Below, piece by piece: positions 9,010 through 16,542 of a DNA stretch of 64,000 nucleotides. Location: contig NZ_MBSS01000017.1 in NCBI RefSeq assembly GCF_001695855.1, positions 23,220-87,219 on the forward strand, written 5' to 3'. The notes below the pieces were generated by a model that saw only the letters and a program-made list of their open reading frames with translations, was not told the origin of the DNA and did not search any database. The first letter of the stretch is position 1. Each line of letters opens with the position of its first letter. The translations under genes and the position numbers were made by a program. Source of the stretch: Ensifer sp. LC163. Lineage in GTDB: Bacteria; Pseudomonadota; Alphaproteobacteria; Rhizobiales; Rhizobiaceae.

Positions 9010-9303
9010 GTCGCGGGAGCGCGAGCGCCTGTCCTTCATCAAGCACGCGCGGGAACGAAGTCTGACCATCGAGGCCATCCGGGAACTCATTGACCTCAGC
9101 CGCCATCCGGAGAAGCCGTGTGCCGAGGCCGACCGCATCGCCGCCGAACAGCTACAGGCGGTGCGTGGCAAGATCGCCGGCTGAAGAAGCTGGAAACGGA
9201 ACTGGAGCGCATCGCCACACATTGCCATGGTAGCCAGGTTCGCGACTGCTATGTCATCCAGGCGCTTGCAAACCACGACCTCTGCGAGGCCGATCACGCC
9301 TGA
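9010..9303 (+). pseudogene. MerR-family metal regulator relic (CueR/HmrR-like)
   Basis: The plus strand encodes RERERLSFIKHARERSLTIE followed by a frame matching the dimerisation helix of MerR regulators, including HPEKPCAEADRIAAEQL. A one-base deletion near 9180 shifts the frame; after it, LKKLETELERIATHCHG and the terminal C.V..AL..H..C pattern continue to the stop at 9303. The DNA-binding N-terminus is missing, replaced by the RIME-like repeat. This is a broken copper-type MerR regulator, overlapping the convergent mntR end by 10 bp. Confidence 0.75.
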
Positions 9304-9779
9304 CCTGCGACACGGCGCGGTGGCGTGGCGCGGGCTAGAAAGGCCTTGAACGCCTCGAGCGTCTCCGCGCTGGCATGATGCTCCATTCCTTCGGCGTCAA
9401 TGCGCGCCGTCTCGGGCGACACCCCGATGGAGCATAGGAACGATTCAACGATATGGTGCCGCTCGCGGCAAAGCTCCGCGAGCTTGCGCCCGGCCTCCGT
9501 TAGGAAAATGCCCCGATAGCGACGCTGCTGGATATAGCCCTCGGTTATCAGCCTTTTCAGCATTTTGGCGACTGTCGGCTGAGCAACCCCCAGGCGCTGG
9601 GCGATGTCGACCTGGCGGGCTTCCCCACCATCCTCGATGAGGTCGGCGATGAGTTCGACATAGTCTTCGACGAGTTCGGTACGGCGATTGTTCCGCGTCT
9701 GGCGGAAGCTCTCGACCTGCGCGTCGGCATTGATCAGGCTCGATTCCACCTCGGGCCCGATTTTCTCATGCTTCGACAA
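9294..9779 (-). CDS. mntR: Manganese-responsive regulator MntR (DtxR family)
   Basis: 161-aa DtxR/MntR-family repressor. Residues ~32-95 form the winged helix ([20 protein letters not shown], then [21 protein letters not shown]). The dimerisation/metal region follows with HHIVESFL and GMEHHAS, giving the expected His, Glu and Cys ligands (ELCRERHH). The apparent start is TTG at 9779, with GAGGA upstream. The gene is divergent from a multicopper oxidase/ZIP operon, and two ATAGC..GCTAT palindromes lie between them, so MntR probably controls both itself and that operon. Confidence 0.9.
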   Translation of the reverse strand: MSKHEKIGPEVESSLINADAQVESFRQTRNNRRTELVEDYVELIADLIEDGGEARQVDIAQRLGVAQPTVAKMLKRLITEGYIQQRRYRGIFLTEAGRKLAELCRERHHIVESFLCSIGVSPETARIDAEGMEHHASAETLEAFKAFLARATPPRRVAGQA

Positions 9780-9819
9780 TCCAGTGTTCCTCGTATGAAA
9801 TTGACGTCTATGAGATAGT

Positions 9820-9833
9820 ATAGCCGTGGCTAT
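9820..9833. promoter_or_regulatory. Candidate MntR box, proximal to mntR
   Basis: Perfect palindrome ATAGCC-GT-GGCTAT, 41 bp upstream of the mntR start codon. It resembles known MntR boxes that centre on ATAGC...GCTAT. Its position fits autoregulation of mntR. Confidence 0.5.
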
Positions 9834-9901
9834 TTTTCAATCCGGAACCGAACATTCATTGCGCGCGAGAACGACAGCGGCGCTTAGCATATCCATCGAT
9901 T

Positions 9902-9917
9902 TATAGCACTTGCTATA
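9902..9917. promoter_or_regulatory. Candidate MntR box, proximal to oxidase operon
   Basis: Palindrome TATAGCA-CT-TGCTATA, 55 bp upstream of the multicopper oxidase start. It shares the ATAGC...GCTAT core with the site at 9820. The location next to an A/T-rich promoter-like stretch suggests repression of the oxidase-ZIP operon by MntR with Mn(II). Confidence 0.55.
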
Positions 9918-9971
9918 ATCCACCTCCTATGCTCTATTTCTTGTCAATCGCTAATTGGGAGCGGAGCCGAC

Positions 9972-11099
9972 ATGTTGAGATGGGCGCAGGCGGCATTGAG
10001 CAGACGGAGCCTGCTGTTGGGCGGCGGCGCGGCGACCATCGGAGCGACCGCGATCTGCTCGACCAACACGATGGCTCAGGAAAACCACGGCAACCACGCA
10101 ACGGCAGCCACGGCACAGAGCTCCGCCGCGGCGCCCTCCCATCAGTCCGGGCACGGGGCGATGATTACCGTCGGGACGGTGGACAGCGAACGCAACGGCT
10201 TCCATCCTTCAAGCATCCTGACGGACTGGTACACCGGCACGTTGACCGATCTTCCAGACGGGCGAAAGCTCCGGACCTTCGAGATCACCGCCGAGGACAG
10301 GGAGATCGAGATTGCGCCCGGCGTGATGTTTCCCGCCTGGACCTACAATGGCCGCGTGCCGGGCCCGGCGCTCCGCGCCACCGAGGGCGAGCGGCTGAGG
10401 ATAGTCTTCAGGAACTACGCGTCGCATCCCCATTCGATGCACTTCCACGGGATCCACTCGGCGCGCATGGACGGTGTGCCTGGAGCGGGCTTGATCGGAC
10501 CCGGTGAGGAATTCGTCTACGAGTTCGATGCCAAGCCGTTCGGCTGCCACCTCTATCACTGTCACGCCCTTCCGCTCGCGCGCCACATTCACAAGGGCAT
10601 GTACGGCCTCTTCGTCATCGACCCCGACCCGGCTCGCCACCCTGACAATGCCGAGGTAGCGAAGTCCCGCCTCTTCGGCTCGCCGGAAAACGCCGAATGG
10701 CAGGAACTGGCGATGATCATGAATGCGTTCGACACCAATTTCGATGGCGAGAACGAGTTCTATGCCTGCAACACGATCGCGCACTGCTACGCCAAGGAGC
10801 CGATCAGGATCGAAAAACACCGTAAGGTTCGCATCTACCTGGTGAATGTCACCGAGTTCGATCCGATCAACTCGTTCCATCTCCATGGCAACTTCTTCAA
10901 CTATTTCGACCAGGGAACGACACTCACGCCGACGCTGCGCATGGTCGATCTCGTCATGCAGTGCCAGGCGCAGCGCGGCATCCTCGAGTTTTCCTACGGC
11001 GAGCACGAAGCCGGGCTTTACATGTTCCACGCCCACCAGTCCGAATTCACCGAACTCGGCTGGATGGGCATGTTCGATGTTGTGGAGACGCTGTCATGA
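9972..11099 (+). CDS. Two-domain multicopper oxidase, Tat-exported
   Basis: 375-aa oxidase with a twin-arginine signal (LSRRSLLLGGGAA) and a His-rich stretch after cleavage. Domain 1 contains HPHSMHFHGIHS and the type-1 copper block CHLYHCHALPLARHIHKGM. Domain 2 contains NSFHLHGNFFNY and LYMFHAHQSEF, where Cys is absent, so only domain 1 can hold a blue copper. This two-domain form with trinuclear ligands at the interface is distinct from the CueO-like enzyme at 426-1880. It overlaps the ZIP gene by 4 bp (ATGA) and lies behind a putative MntR box. Substrate unknown; Mn(II) or Fe(II) are reasonable candidates. Confidence 0.88.
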   Translation: MLRWAQAALSRRSLLLGGGAATIGATAICSTNTMAQENHGNHATAATAQSSAAAPSHQSGHGAMITVGTVDSERNGFHPSSILTDWYTGTLTDLPDGRKLRTFEITAEDREIEIAPGVMFPAWTYNGRVPGPALRATEGERLRIVFRNYASHPHSMHFHGIHSARMDGVPGAGLIGPGEEFVYEFDAKPFGCHLYHCHALPLARHIHKGMYGLFVIDPDPARHPDNAEVAKSRLFGSPENAEWQELAMIMNAFDTNFDGENEFYACNTIAHCYAKEPIRIEKHRKVRIYLVNVTEFDPINSFHLHGNFFNYFDQGTTLTPTLRMVDLVMQCQAQRGILEFSYGEHEAGLYMFHAHQSEFTELGWMGMFDVVETLS

Positions 11100-12304
11100 A
11101 CGAAAATCCCCGCAACCTCCGCCCGGTCTCTACCGTCGCTTCGAGTGGGGCACAACATCTCCTGTGGCTCGCCTTACCGCTGATCGTGCTGGTCGCCGCG
11201 GCGGCTTGGCTGCTGCAGAGCAATCTTCTGAACGGCTTCAACAACGGCGCTCCGCCTGTCGAAAACCTGACGATCGAGCGAACCGTGCTTGACGAGAACG
11301 GCCTGAGGCTCAAGGTGCGCGGCGGCGGATCGGAACCGATGACGATCGCGCAGGTGCAGGTCGACGCCGCCTACTGGCAGTTCACTCAGGAACCCGCCGG
11401 AACGATCCCGCGCGGCGACACTGCCTGGGTTGCGATCCCATTCCCGTGGGTTCTCGGTGAGGCGCACAATGTCACATTCGTCACCAACACCGGTGCGACT
11501 TTCGAACATGAAATTCCGGTGGCCGTCCCTACGCCGAAGGTCAGCGGAAAAGCCCTTGTTTCCCAAGCACTGCTCGGAGCCTTCGTCGGAATCCTGCCAG
11601 TGGCGGTCGGTCTGCTGTGCTATCCGGCGCTGCGCGGCGCGGGGCGCAACACCATGACGTTCCTGCTGGCGATGACCGTCGGTCTGCTCGCCTTCCTGTT
11701 CGTCGACACCATCCAGGAAGCGTTGGAATTCGCGGCTGAGTCGGCGGCGATTTTCCAGGGCAGCGTGATGGTGATCCTGACAGCAGTGGGCAGCTTCCTG
11801 ATGCTCGTCGCGATCGGCCGCCGCCAGGGTTCACCGACTGGTCTTGCGCTTGCGACCTATATCGCCCTCGGCATCGGACTGCACAATTTCGGCGAAGGTC
11901 TGGCCATCGGTGCGGCGTTTGCGGCGGGCGCGGCGGGGCTCGGGACGTTCCTGGTGCTCGGCTTCACGCTTCACAACATCACCGAGGGGATCGGCATCGC
12001 CGCCCCCATCCTGAAAGTCGGCCCGAAGCTCGTTCATTTTCTCGGCCTGACGTTGCTCGCCGGCGGCCCCGCGGTCTTCGGGATCTGGCTCGGAAGCCTC
12101 GCCGTCGCGCCGCACTGGACCGCAATTGCTCTGGCGATCGGCGCTGGTGCTATCGCGCAGGTCATACTGGAAGTTACGGGCCTGCTTGCCCGGAGCGACA
12201 GCGACCGGGCCAGCTACACTCAGGTTCTGACACCTGCAGCGTTGAGCGGCATGGCGGCCGGGCTGGCGTTCATGTACGCGACCGCCATGCTCGTCAAGAT
12301 CTGA
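11096..12304 (+). CDS. ZIP-family metal transporter with N-terminal extension
   Basis: 402-aa inner-membrane protein. Residues ~20-40 are a first transmembrane segment, followed by a ~100-residue periplasmic beta-rich domain (KVRGGGSEPMTIAQVQV; WVAIPFPWVLGEAHNVTFV), then the ZIP core from ~150. The metal-site helices are clear: IGLHNFGEGLAIG and FTLHNITEGIGIA. ZIP proteins import divalent cations such as Mn, Zn or Fe. The extension is not in standard ZupT proteins. The start at 11096 overlaps the oxidase stop, so the two are coupled, and the MntR context points to manganese. Confidence 0.87.
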   Translation: MNENPRNLRPVSTVASSGAQHLLWLALPLIVLVAAAAWLLQSNLLNGFNNGAPPVENLTIERTVLDENGLRLKVRGGGSEPMTIAQVQVDAAYWQFTQEPAGTIPRGDTAWVAIPFPWVLGEAHNVTFVTNTGATFEHEIPVAVPTPKVSGKALVSQALLGAFVGILPVAVGLLCYPALRGAGRNTMTFLLAMTVGLLAFLFVDTIQEALEFAAESAAIFQGSVMVILTAVGSFLMLVAIGRRQGSPTGLALATYIALGIGLHNFGEGLAIGAAFAAGAAGLGTFLVLGFTLHNITEGIGIAAPILKVGPKLVHFLGLTLLAGGPAVFGIWLGSLAVAPHWTAIALAIGAGAIAQVILEVTGLLARSDSDRASYTQVLTPAALSGMAAGLAFMYATAMLVKI

Positions 12305-12305
12305 C

Positions 12306-12482
12306 GTCATCGCCAACAGATGTACCTGCGAGAGCGCCGCGCTGCAGGACATGAGCGACATTCCGGACGTCTTCTCCTCGATCGATCTGCTCTGGTCGGA
12401 AGGCGCTGCCTACGACATCGGCTTCACCGACGCGCTTTCATTGCGGAAGGCGGCGCTGCGGACCGGCGGCTTTGCCGTCGTC
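12306..12482 (+). pseudogene. SAM-dependent methyltransferase relic, left half
   Basis: The frame reads MSDIPDVFSSIDLLWSEGAA and continues through YDIGF to GGFAVV, matching the middle of class I (UbiE-like) methyltransferases with the D.L..F..IDL.WSEGA pattern. The N-terminal SAM-binding part is missing; the frame begins right after the ZIP stop. It ends exactly at the left terminal repeat of the Tn3-type element and resumes, in the same frame, at 15242. Confidence 0.75.
12478..12482. repeat. 5-bp target-site duplication, left copy
   Basis: TCGTC directly abuts the outer end of the left inverted repeat. The same TCGTC is found at 15237-15241 beyond the right inverted repeat. A 5-bp duplication is characteristic of Tn3-family transposition. 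Confidence 0.9.
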
Positions 12483-12520
12483 GGGGTCGTTTGCGGGAGG
12501 GGGCGAAATACTACCTTAAG
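12483..12520 (+). repeat. Left terminal inverted repeat (38 bp)
   Basis: Starts GGGGTCGTTTGCGGGAGGGG and ends ACTACCTTAAG. It differs from the complement of the right end at only three positions (15, 25 and 38). The GGGG outer terminus and the TAAG inner end fit the Tn3 family. Confidence 0.92.
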
Positions 12521-13021
12521 CGATCGGGCGGTTTACACTAGCGACCATGACAACTTTCACACGATAGGGATTTTTGGCGGGTTTCGCCACACAACAGCCG
12601 TTGGATAGTCTCCCTGTAGACGGCAAAGTGCGACCCCGAGCGGAAGTTCGTTCGTCGAGGGCGAATTCACGCCGATGACCCGAAGCGGTCGTTGCCGCTG
12701 CACAGCGGCAACGACGCGAAAGGCGTGGAGAAGGGTCGTTCGTTGCGGGCAATAATTGAACCGTAGTCGCGCTGCCTGCCGCCGCCCGCCCGCGCGATGT
12801 CATCTACCTATGCCTGGGCACATCCGTGCGGGATCAGCGACACTCCGCCATACATTTGTGCTGACAGTCCGCGCGTGCGAAGGTGCTTGCTTCCGCCGGC
12901 CTTCCAGTGCCGTCGACGCAACGGCCAGAGCTGGATCGGGAAATTTGGACAGGGTTATAAGTGGAATTTCTGCCTGAACACGGCATAGAAGCCGGGAACA
13001 GGAGTCTTCTAAGTGGCGCGA
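12521..13021. other. Non-coding interior between left repeat and cyclase
   Basis: About 500 bp without a convincing gene. It holds a perfect 12-bp inverted repeat, TCGTTGCCGCTG-CA-CAGCGGCAACGA, at 12689-12714. It could be a transcription terminator for the minus-strand cyclase or a remnant recombination site; there is no T-run. Short open frames here lack homology that I can recognise. Confidence 0.5.
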
Positions 13022-14797
13022 TTATTCTTCGATCAGACGCTTCTCTCCCGGGGGAAGCCCCTGCTCGATCAACCTGTCGAGGTAGTCGCAGTAAGGACTG
13101 CCTTCATAGAATGGGTGGGCCGCCTCTCGGACGTATTCCGCATTCAGGTTTGGAAACTTCTTCAAAGCATCAGAGATCCAGATCCTCACTTCATCGGTAT
13201 TGCCCGCCCTGAGGGCGAGCAACGCTGCCCCAATGAATGGATAATAGGTTGTGCGTTCGAAGGACGCGCCTTCCCGTAGATGCATCCGGGCCGTTGAGAG
13301 GTCATCGGGCTCGCCTCTCAGCATCAAGCCAATACCGAGTAGTGTCTTGAACGCAAACATAGACGGATCGTGAGGACTGAGATCGATGGCATTTTGTGCG
13401 GCTCTAATCGTCGTATCGGCGTCCCTGAGCCGCACGGCTGCCATTCCATGTGCGAAGTGAAGAAACGCGTAGTTGGGATTTAATGCAAGGCCCTGTTCAG
13501 CGACAGGCATGGCCTCAGCCGCTCGCCCGTCCACCGTAAGAAGGAGCGACATCATCGCGTACGCGATATCGCTCCGCCTGTCGATTTCTAAGGCCTTCGT
13601 GGCGAACGATAGTCCTTCCTTGACAGCGACAGGCACGTCTGCGGCACGCCCCCAAAGGACGAGTGCGTATCGGTGACGAGCTAAATAGGCGTAGGGAAGT
13701 GCGAAATTCGGATCGTGTTCGAGCGCTTGTCGAAGCAACTTCTCGGCAGTGGCTTGAGAACCTGCTTCGAAGGAAAGCAATTCAGCAAAGCCGCGGTGAC
13801 AAAGTTCCCAAGCAGTAAGGTTGTCCGTCGATTTGGCGAGGGCGAGGCCCCGTTCGTGCGCTCCCAGTTCTGGTTCGATGCCCGCGATAATCCGGCGCGT
13901 TATCTCGTCCTGCACATCAAAAAAATCGGCGATCGGACGATCCCACCGCTCGGCCCAGATGTGTGCTCCGGACAGCGCGTCGATTAGCTGCACAGTGATC
14001 CTCAACCGATCACCGGACCGCCGAACCGATCCTTCCACGACATAGCGCACACCAAGTTCCCGGGCGATCTTGCGTACGTCCTTGGCTGTTCCCTTGTAGG
14101 CGAAAGTCGAGTTGCGAGCGATCACGAACAACCATCGAAAGCGACCTAGTTCCGTGATGACGTCTTCGACCAGTCCGTCGACAAAGAAGTCCTGATCGGG
14201 CGTGGCAGAAAAATTCTGGAATGGGAGAACCGCGATCGAAGCACGTTCCTGTCCAGAGAGCCGAACCGGGCTGGGCGCCGTGCCGTCCACCTCGACCTGC
14301 CACACGTCAATTGGTTCGGGGATGTTCTTAACGGACTGTGGCCCGAGCCACGTCATCCCAGCCTCTATCTTGCCTTGCACATGATCGTAGATTGCACGAG
14401 ATATGCAGATGCCTCCGGCGGGTGCGATGGTTTCCAAACGCGCAGTGATGTTGACGCAGTCGCCGAGGATGTCGTCCCCATCGATCACCACGTCTCCCAT
14501 ATGAATACCGATCCGAAAACGCAGACGTCGGTCTTCCCCTTGGGGAGACTCGCGCGAGATCAAGTTGCGCTGCATTAGAAGAGCCGCTCTTACCGCCAAC
14601 ACTGGCGATGGGAAATCGACTAGGAGCCCGTCACCCATGGTTTTGACGATGCGGCCACCGCCTTCCATAATCGCCGGGTCAATCACGTAGGTTCGCGCAT
14701 CGCGCAGCCGCGAAATGGTGCCTTCCTCGTCCGCCGCCATGAGACGAGAATAGCCGACCAAATCGGCAGCCATTATTGTGGTAAGGCGACGTTCCAC
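13022..14797 (-). CDS. Class III adenylate/guanylate cyclase with TolB-like and TPR domains
   Basis: 591 aa. Residues 1-170 are a class III cyclase homology domain: the first metal Asp in IMAADLVGYSRLM, the TMGDGLLVDFPS loop with the second Asp, IGIHMGDVV, and DCVNITARLE carrying the transition-state Asn/Arg. Residues ~185-320 resemble the TolB N-terminal-like domain (IAVLPFQNFS; VVEGSVRRSGDRLRITVQLI; IWAERWDR). From ~330 on are TPR-like repeats. Such cyclases are numerous in rhizobia and soluble. It is the only intact gene in the Tn3-derived element and is transcribed away from the tnpA remnant. Confidence 0.9.
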   Translation of the reverse strand: MERRLTTIMAADLVGYSRLMAADEEGTISRLRDARTYVIDPAIMEGGGRIVKTMGDGLLVDFPSPVLAVRAALLMQRNLISRESPQGEDRRLRFRIGIHMGDVVIDGDDILGDCVNITARLETIAPAGGICISRAIYDHVQGKIEAGMTWLGPQSVKNIPEPIDVWQVEVDGTAPSPVRLSGQERASIAVLPFQNFSATPDQDFFVDGLVEDVITELGRFRWLFVIARNSTFAYKGTAKDVRKIARELGVRYVVEGSVRRSGDRLRITVQLIDALSGAHIWAERWDRPIADFFDVQDEITRRIIAGIEPELGAHERGLALAKSTDNLTAWELCHRGFAELLSFEAGSQATAEKLLRQALEHDPNFALPYAYLARHRYALVLWGRAADVPVAVKEGLSFATKALEIDRRSDIAYAMMSLLLTVDGRAAEAMPVAEQGLALNPNYAFLHFAHGMAAVRLRDADTTIRAAQNAIDLSPHDPSMFAFKTLLGIGLMLRGEPDDLSTARMHLREGASFERTTYYPFIGAALLALRAGNTDEVRIWISDALKKFPNLNAEYVREAAHPFYEGSPYCDYLDRLIEQGLPPGEKRLIEE

Positions 14798-14983
14798 GCT
14801 TGCCCCTCCGCCAAGAAAATACAGTACCGCCTGATAAGCAAATGCGAAAGCGCTCTGGAACCGGGCGAATCAGGATAGGAACGAAAAATCCAGAGCGAAT
14901 GCGCTGATTCGCACCCGATGGGATCCGCTTCTCTCTTCGGCTTGCCGATGCCGAGCGGGAATGGTGGCAGCTTAGAAAGAGCA

Positions 14984-15208
14984 GCGACTGTGGCGCGTCC
15001 ACGTTCATTTAGGAATGTCTGCATTGCCGGTCTCGACCTCCTCACCGCCATCATCATCTATTGGAACACATGGAAGCTCGGCGAAATCGTCGCCGAGCAA
15101 ATCGCAAGCGGCGAACAGATCGACCTCGGGCTGCTTCCTCACGTCTCACCGCTCGGATGGGAGCATATAACGCTCACCGGGGAATATCGGTGGCCGCCGT
15201 TAAGGTAG
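14984..15208 (+). pseudogene. Tn3-family transposase TnpA, C-terminal remnant
   Basis: The frame contains IAGLDLLTAIIIYWNTWKLG and, near the end, SPLGWEHITLTGEYRW, the signature end of Tn3-family TnpA proteins. It stops at 15206-15208, inside the right terminal repeat, exactly where tnpA normally ends. Upstream of about 14984 the similarity is lost. Roughly 900 upstream codons of a normal ~980-aa transposase are missing. Confidence 0.85.
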
Positions 15209-15236
15209 TATATCGCCCCCTTCCGCAAACGACCCC
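15199..15236 (-). repeat. Right terminal inverted repeat (38 bp)
   Basis: On the minus strand it starts GGGGTCGTTTGCGGAAGGGG and ends ACTACCTTAAC, 35 of 38 identical with the left end. Its outer GGGG terminus abuts the second TCGTC copy. Confidence 0.92.
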
Positions 15237-15241
15237 TCGTC
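15237..15241. repeat. 5-bp target-site duplication, right copy
   Basis: TCGTC, identical with 12478-12482, lies immediately outside the right inverted repeat. Confidence 0.9.
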
Positions 15242-15403
15242 AGCGAGCTCGCTTGGAGAAGCGAGGCTGCGCCAGCCATCGCGCGTGACTTCTTCCGCAC
15301 CGCATATCCCGACATCAAGCCGACCGCCGACAACATCAAGCTCGCTGACGCGATCGGCTACCGCGTCCTGGGCACGCACACCCTGCCGCCAGTTTGCCTG
15401 TGA
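15242..15403 (+). pseudogene. SAM-dependent methyltransferase relic, right half
   Basis: The frame continues directly from the left half: SELAWRSEAAPAIARDFFRT, then AYPDIKPTADN and YRVLGTHTLPP, the C-terminal pattern (FF...YPDI....N......GY.V.GT..LP) of UbiE-like methyltransferases in which a WW..YY.P block usually follows. That final block is missing and the frame ends at TGA 15401-15403. The gene had therefore lost both ends, in addition to being split by the transposon. Confidence 0.75.
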
Positions 15404-15479
15404 GGCGCCGGATCGCTGGGGCCACTGTTCGCTTTTTGATCTTGCGCTCGTATACCCATGGCCCTTTAATGTCAGAAGC

Positions 15480-15586
15480 CTACTGCATAATTCCTTAAAT
15501 CGGATCCGGTTTAAGGTTCAAATTATGCAGCAAGTTTAAAGTGTTACAGCGTCGTTAGCGCGTCATATTTGACGCGCGGCGCTGTA
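15480..15586 (+). repeat. RIME1-like double-palindrome repeat, copy B
   Basis: 107-bp copy starting CTACTGCATAATTCCTTAAA and ending GCGGCGCTGTA. It has the same two palindromes as copy A. It lies between the methyltransferase relic and pcm, 36 bp upstream of the pcm start, so it is likely transcribed into or just before the pcm leader. Confidence 0.85.
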
Positions 15587-15621
15587 GCTGGCAGCCAACT
15601 GGCTGAGGAGAGCCCGCGCTC

Positions 15622-16293
15622 ATGAAGCCAATGAACGAAAAGCACCTCGCGGTTCTGCGCAGGCACATGGTCGAGGTGATAGCAATCTATGCCGACCTTG
15701 AAAGCGAAGAGCTGGGCAAGGCGGCGTTCGATGAAAGGGTGATGGCAGCGATGCTGCGGGTGCCCCGGCATCTCTTCGTGCCCGCACCGGCTGCGCCCTT
15801 TGCCTACCAGGACACGCCGCTGCCGATCGGCTTCGATAAAACCGTGTCGCAGCCCTTCATGGTCGCTCTCATGACTGATCTCCTTGCTCCCCAACCGCAT
15901 GAGGCAGTGCTCGAGATCGGCACCGGCTTGGGCTACCAAACCGCAATCCTCGCGGAACTCGCCGGGCGAGTTTGGAGCGTCGAAATCATCGAGGAATTTG
16001 CAAACCATGCCGAGGCTCTGCTGCGGGGCCTCGGCATTTCAAATGTCGGAATTCGTATCGGCGACGGGGCTCGCGGTTGGCCTGAGCGCGCCCCATTCGA
16101 CAAGATCCTGGTCACGGCGGCGGCCGAGGAGGCGCCGCCGGCTTTGCTTGAGCAGCTCAAGCCAATGGGCCGTCTGGTTCTTCCTGTGGGCTCTGAACAA
16201 CAGTTGCTGACTGTCATCGATAAGGATTCGGCGGGACAGCTCGAGGTGCGGCAACTCATCCCGGTTCGGTTCAGCCGGCTCGAGACGGTCTGA
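15622..16293 (+). CDS. pcm: Protein-L-isoaspartate O-methyltransferase
   Basis: 223 aa, normal for the family. It repairs isoaspartyl residues in damaged proteins with S-adenosylmethionine. The N-terminal substrate block VPRHLFVP, the QPFMVALMTDLL region preceding the SAM domain, and motif I LEIGTGLGYQTAILAEL are all present; post-I VWSVEIIEEFANHA and GDGARGWPERAPFDKILVTAA follow. No operon partner; upstream is a RIME-like repeat. Confidence 0.93.
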   Translation: MKPMNEKHLAVLRRHMVEVIAIYADLESEELGKAAFDERVMAAMLRVPRHLFVPAPAAPFAYQDTPLPIGFDKTVSQPFMVALMTDLLAPQPHEAVLEIGTGLGYQTAILAELAGRVWSVEIIEEFANHAEALLRGLGISNVGIRIGDGARGWPERAPFDKILVTAAAEEAPPALLEQLKPMGRLVLPVGSEQQLLTVIDKDSAGQLEVRQLIPVRFSRLETV

Positions 16294-16542
16294 TCAGCGT
16301 GTGGACATCTGGCGCAATAGACCCATCACAGACTATTCCGGAGGACCGTTTGCCACGCCCATGCAGACGCTCGGCTGATTGGCAAAATAGACTGCCTCGG
16401 ACCGAAGTGCTTGTTCATCCCTCGCCTTGAAAGGATTTGAACCGTCGACCTCACAATTGGCGACGCATCTATTTGGCGGGGTCCCACCATATAAACGGAT
16501 TCGAACCCTAGACCCGCTGAGGGATGCCCCCCGACGGCCCGG
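16294..16542. other. Intergenic with tRNA T-loop-like strings
   Basis: About 250 bp without a gene. Two stretches, GGATTTGAACC near 16433 and GGATTCGAACC near 16497, look like T-arms of minus-strand tRNAs, but their flanks do not form a T-stem, acceptor stem or anticodon arm. I therefore do not call a tRNA. They may be relics of tRNA-targeted integrations. Confidence 0.4.

Larger units (their letters stand above)
12483..15236. mobile_element. Non-autonomous Tn3-family element carrying an adenylate cyclase
   Basis: 2754-bp element bounded by 38-bp terminal inverted repeats (35 of 38 identical) that begin GGGGTCGTTTGCGG, very like the Tn5393/Tn163 subgroup of Tn3 elements. It is flanked by the 5-bp duplication TCGTC. 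Removing it with one duplication copy restores a methyltransferase reading frame (...GGFAVV|SELAW...). Inside are a class III adenylate cyclase/TPR gene on the minus strand and only the last ~75 codons of tnpA beside the right repeat; no resolvase is seen. It could move only if a transposase acts in trans. Confidence 0.9.

Noticed and set aside
12351..12608. 85-aa plus-strand frame crossing the left transposon end
   Set aside because: The first 44 codons belong to the split methyltransferase; the remainder is read-through into the transposon repeat, so it is not a real gene.
16433..16510. Possible tRNA genes from GGATTTGAACC and GGATTCGAACC strings
   Set aside because: The flanking bases do not pair to form a T-stem and no acceptor stem, D-arm or anticodon arm can be built; only loop-like strings are present.
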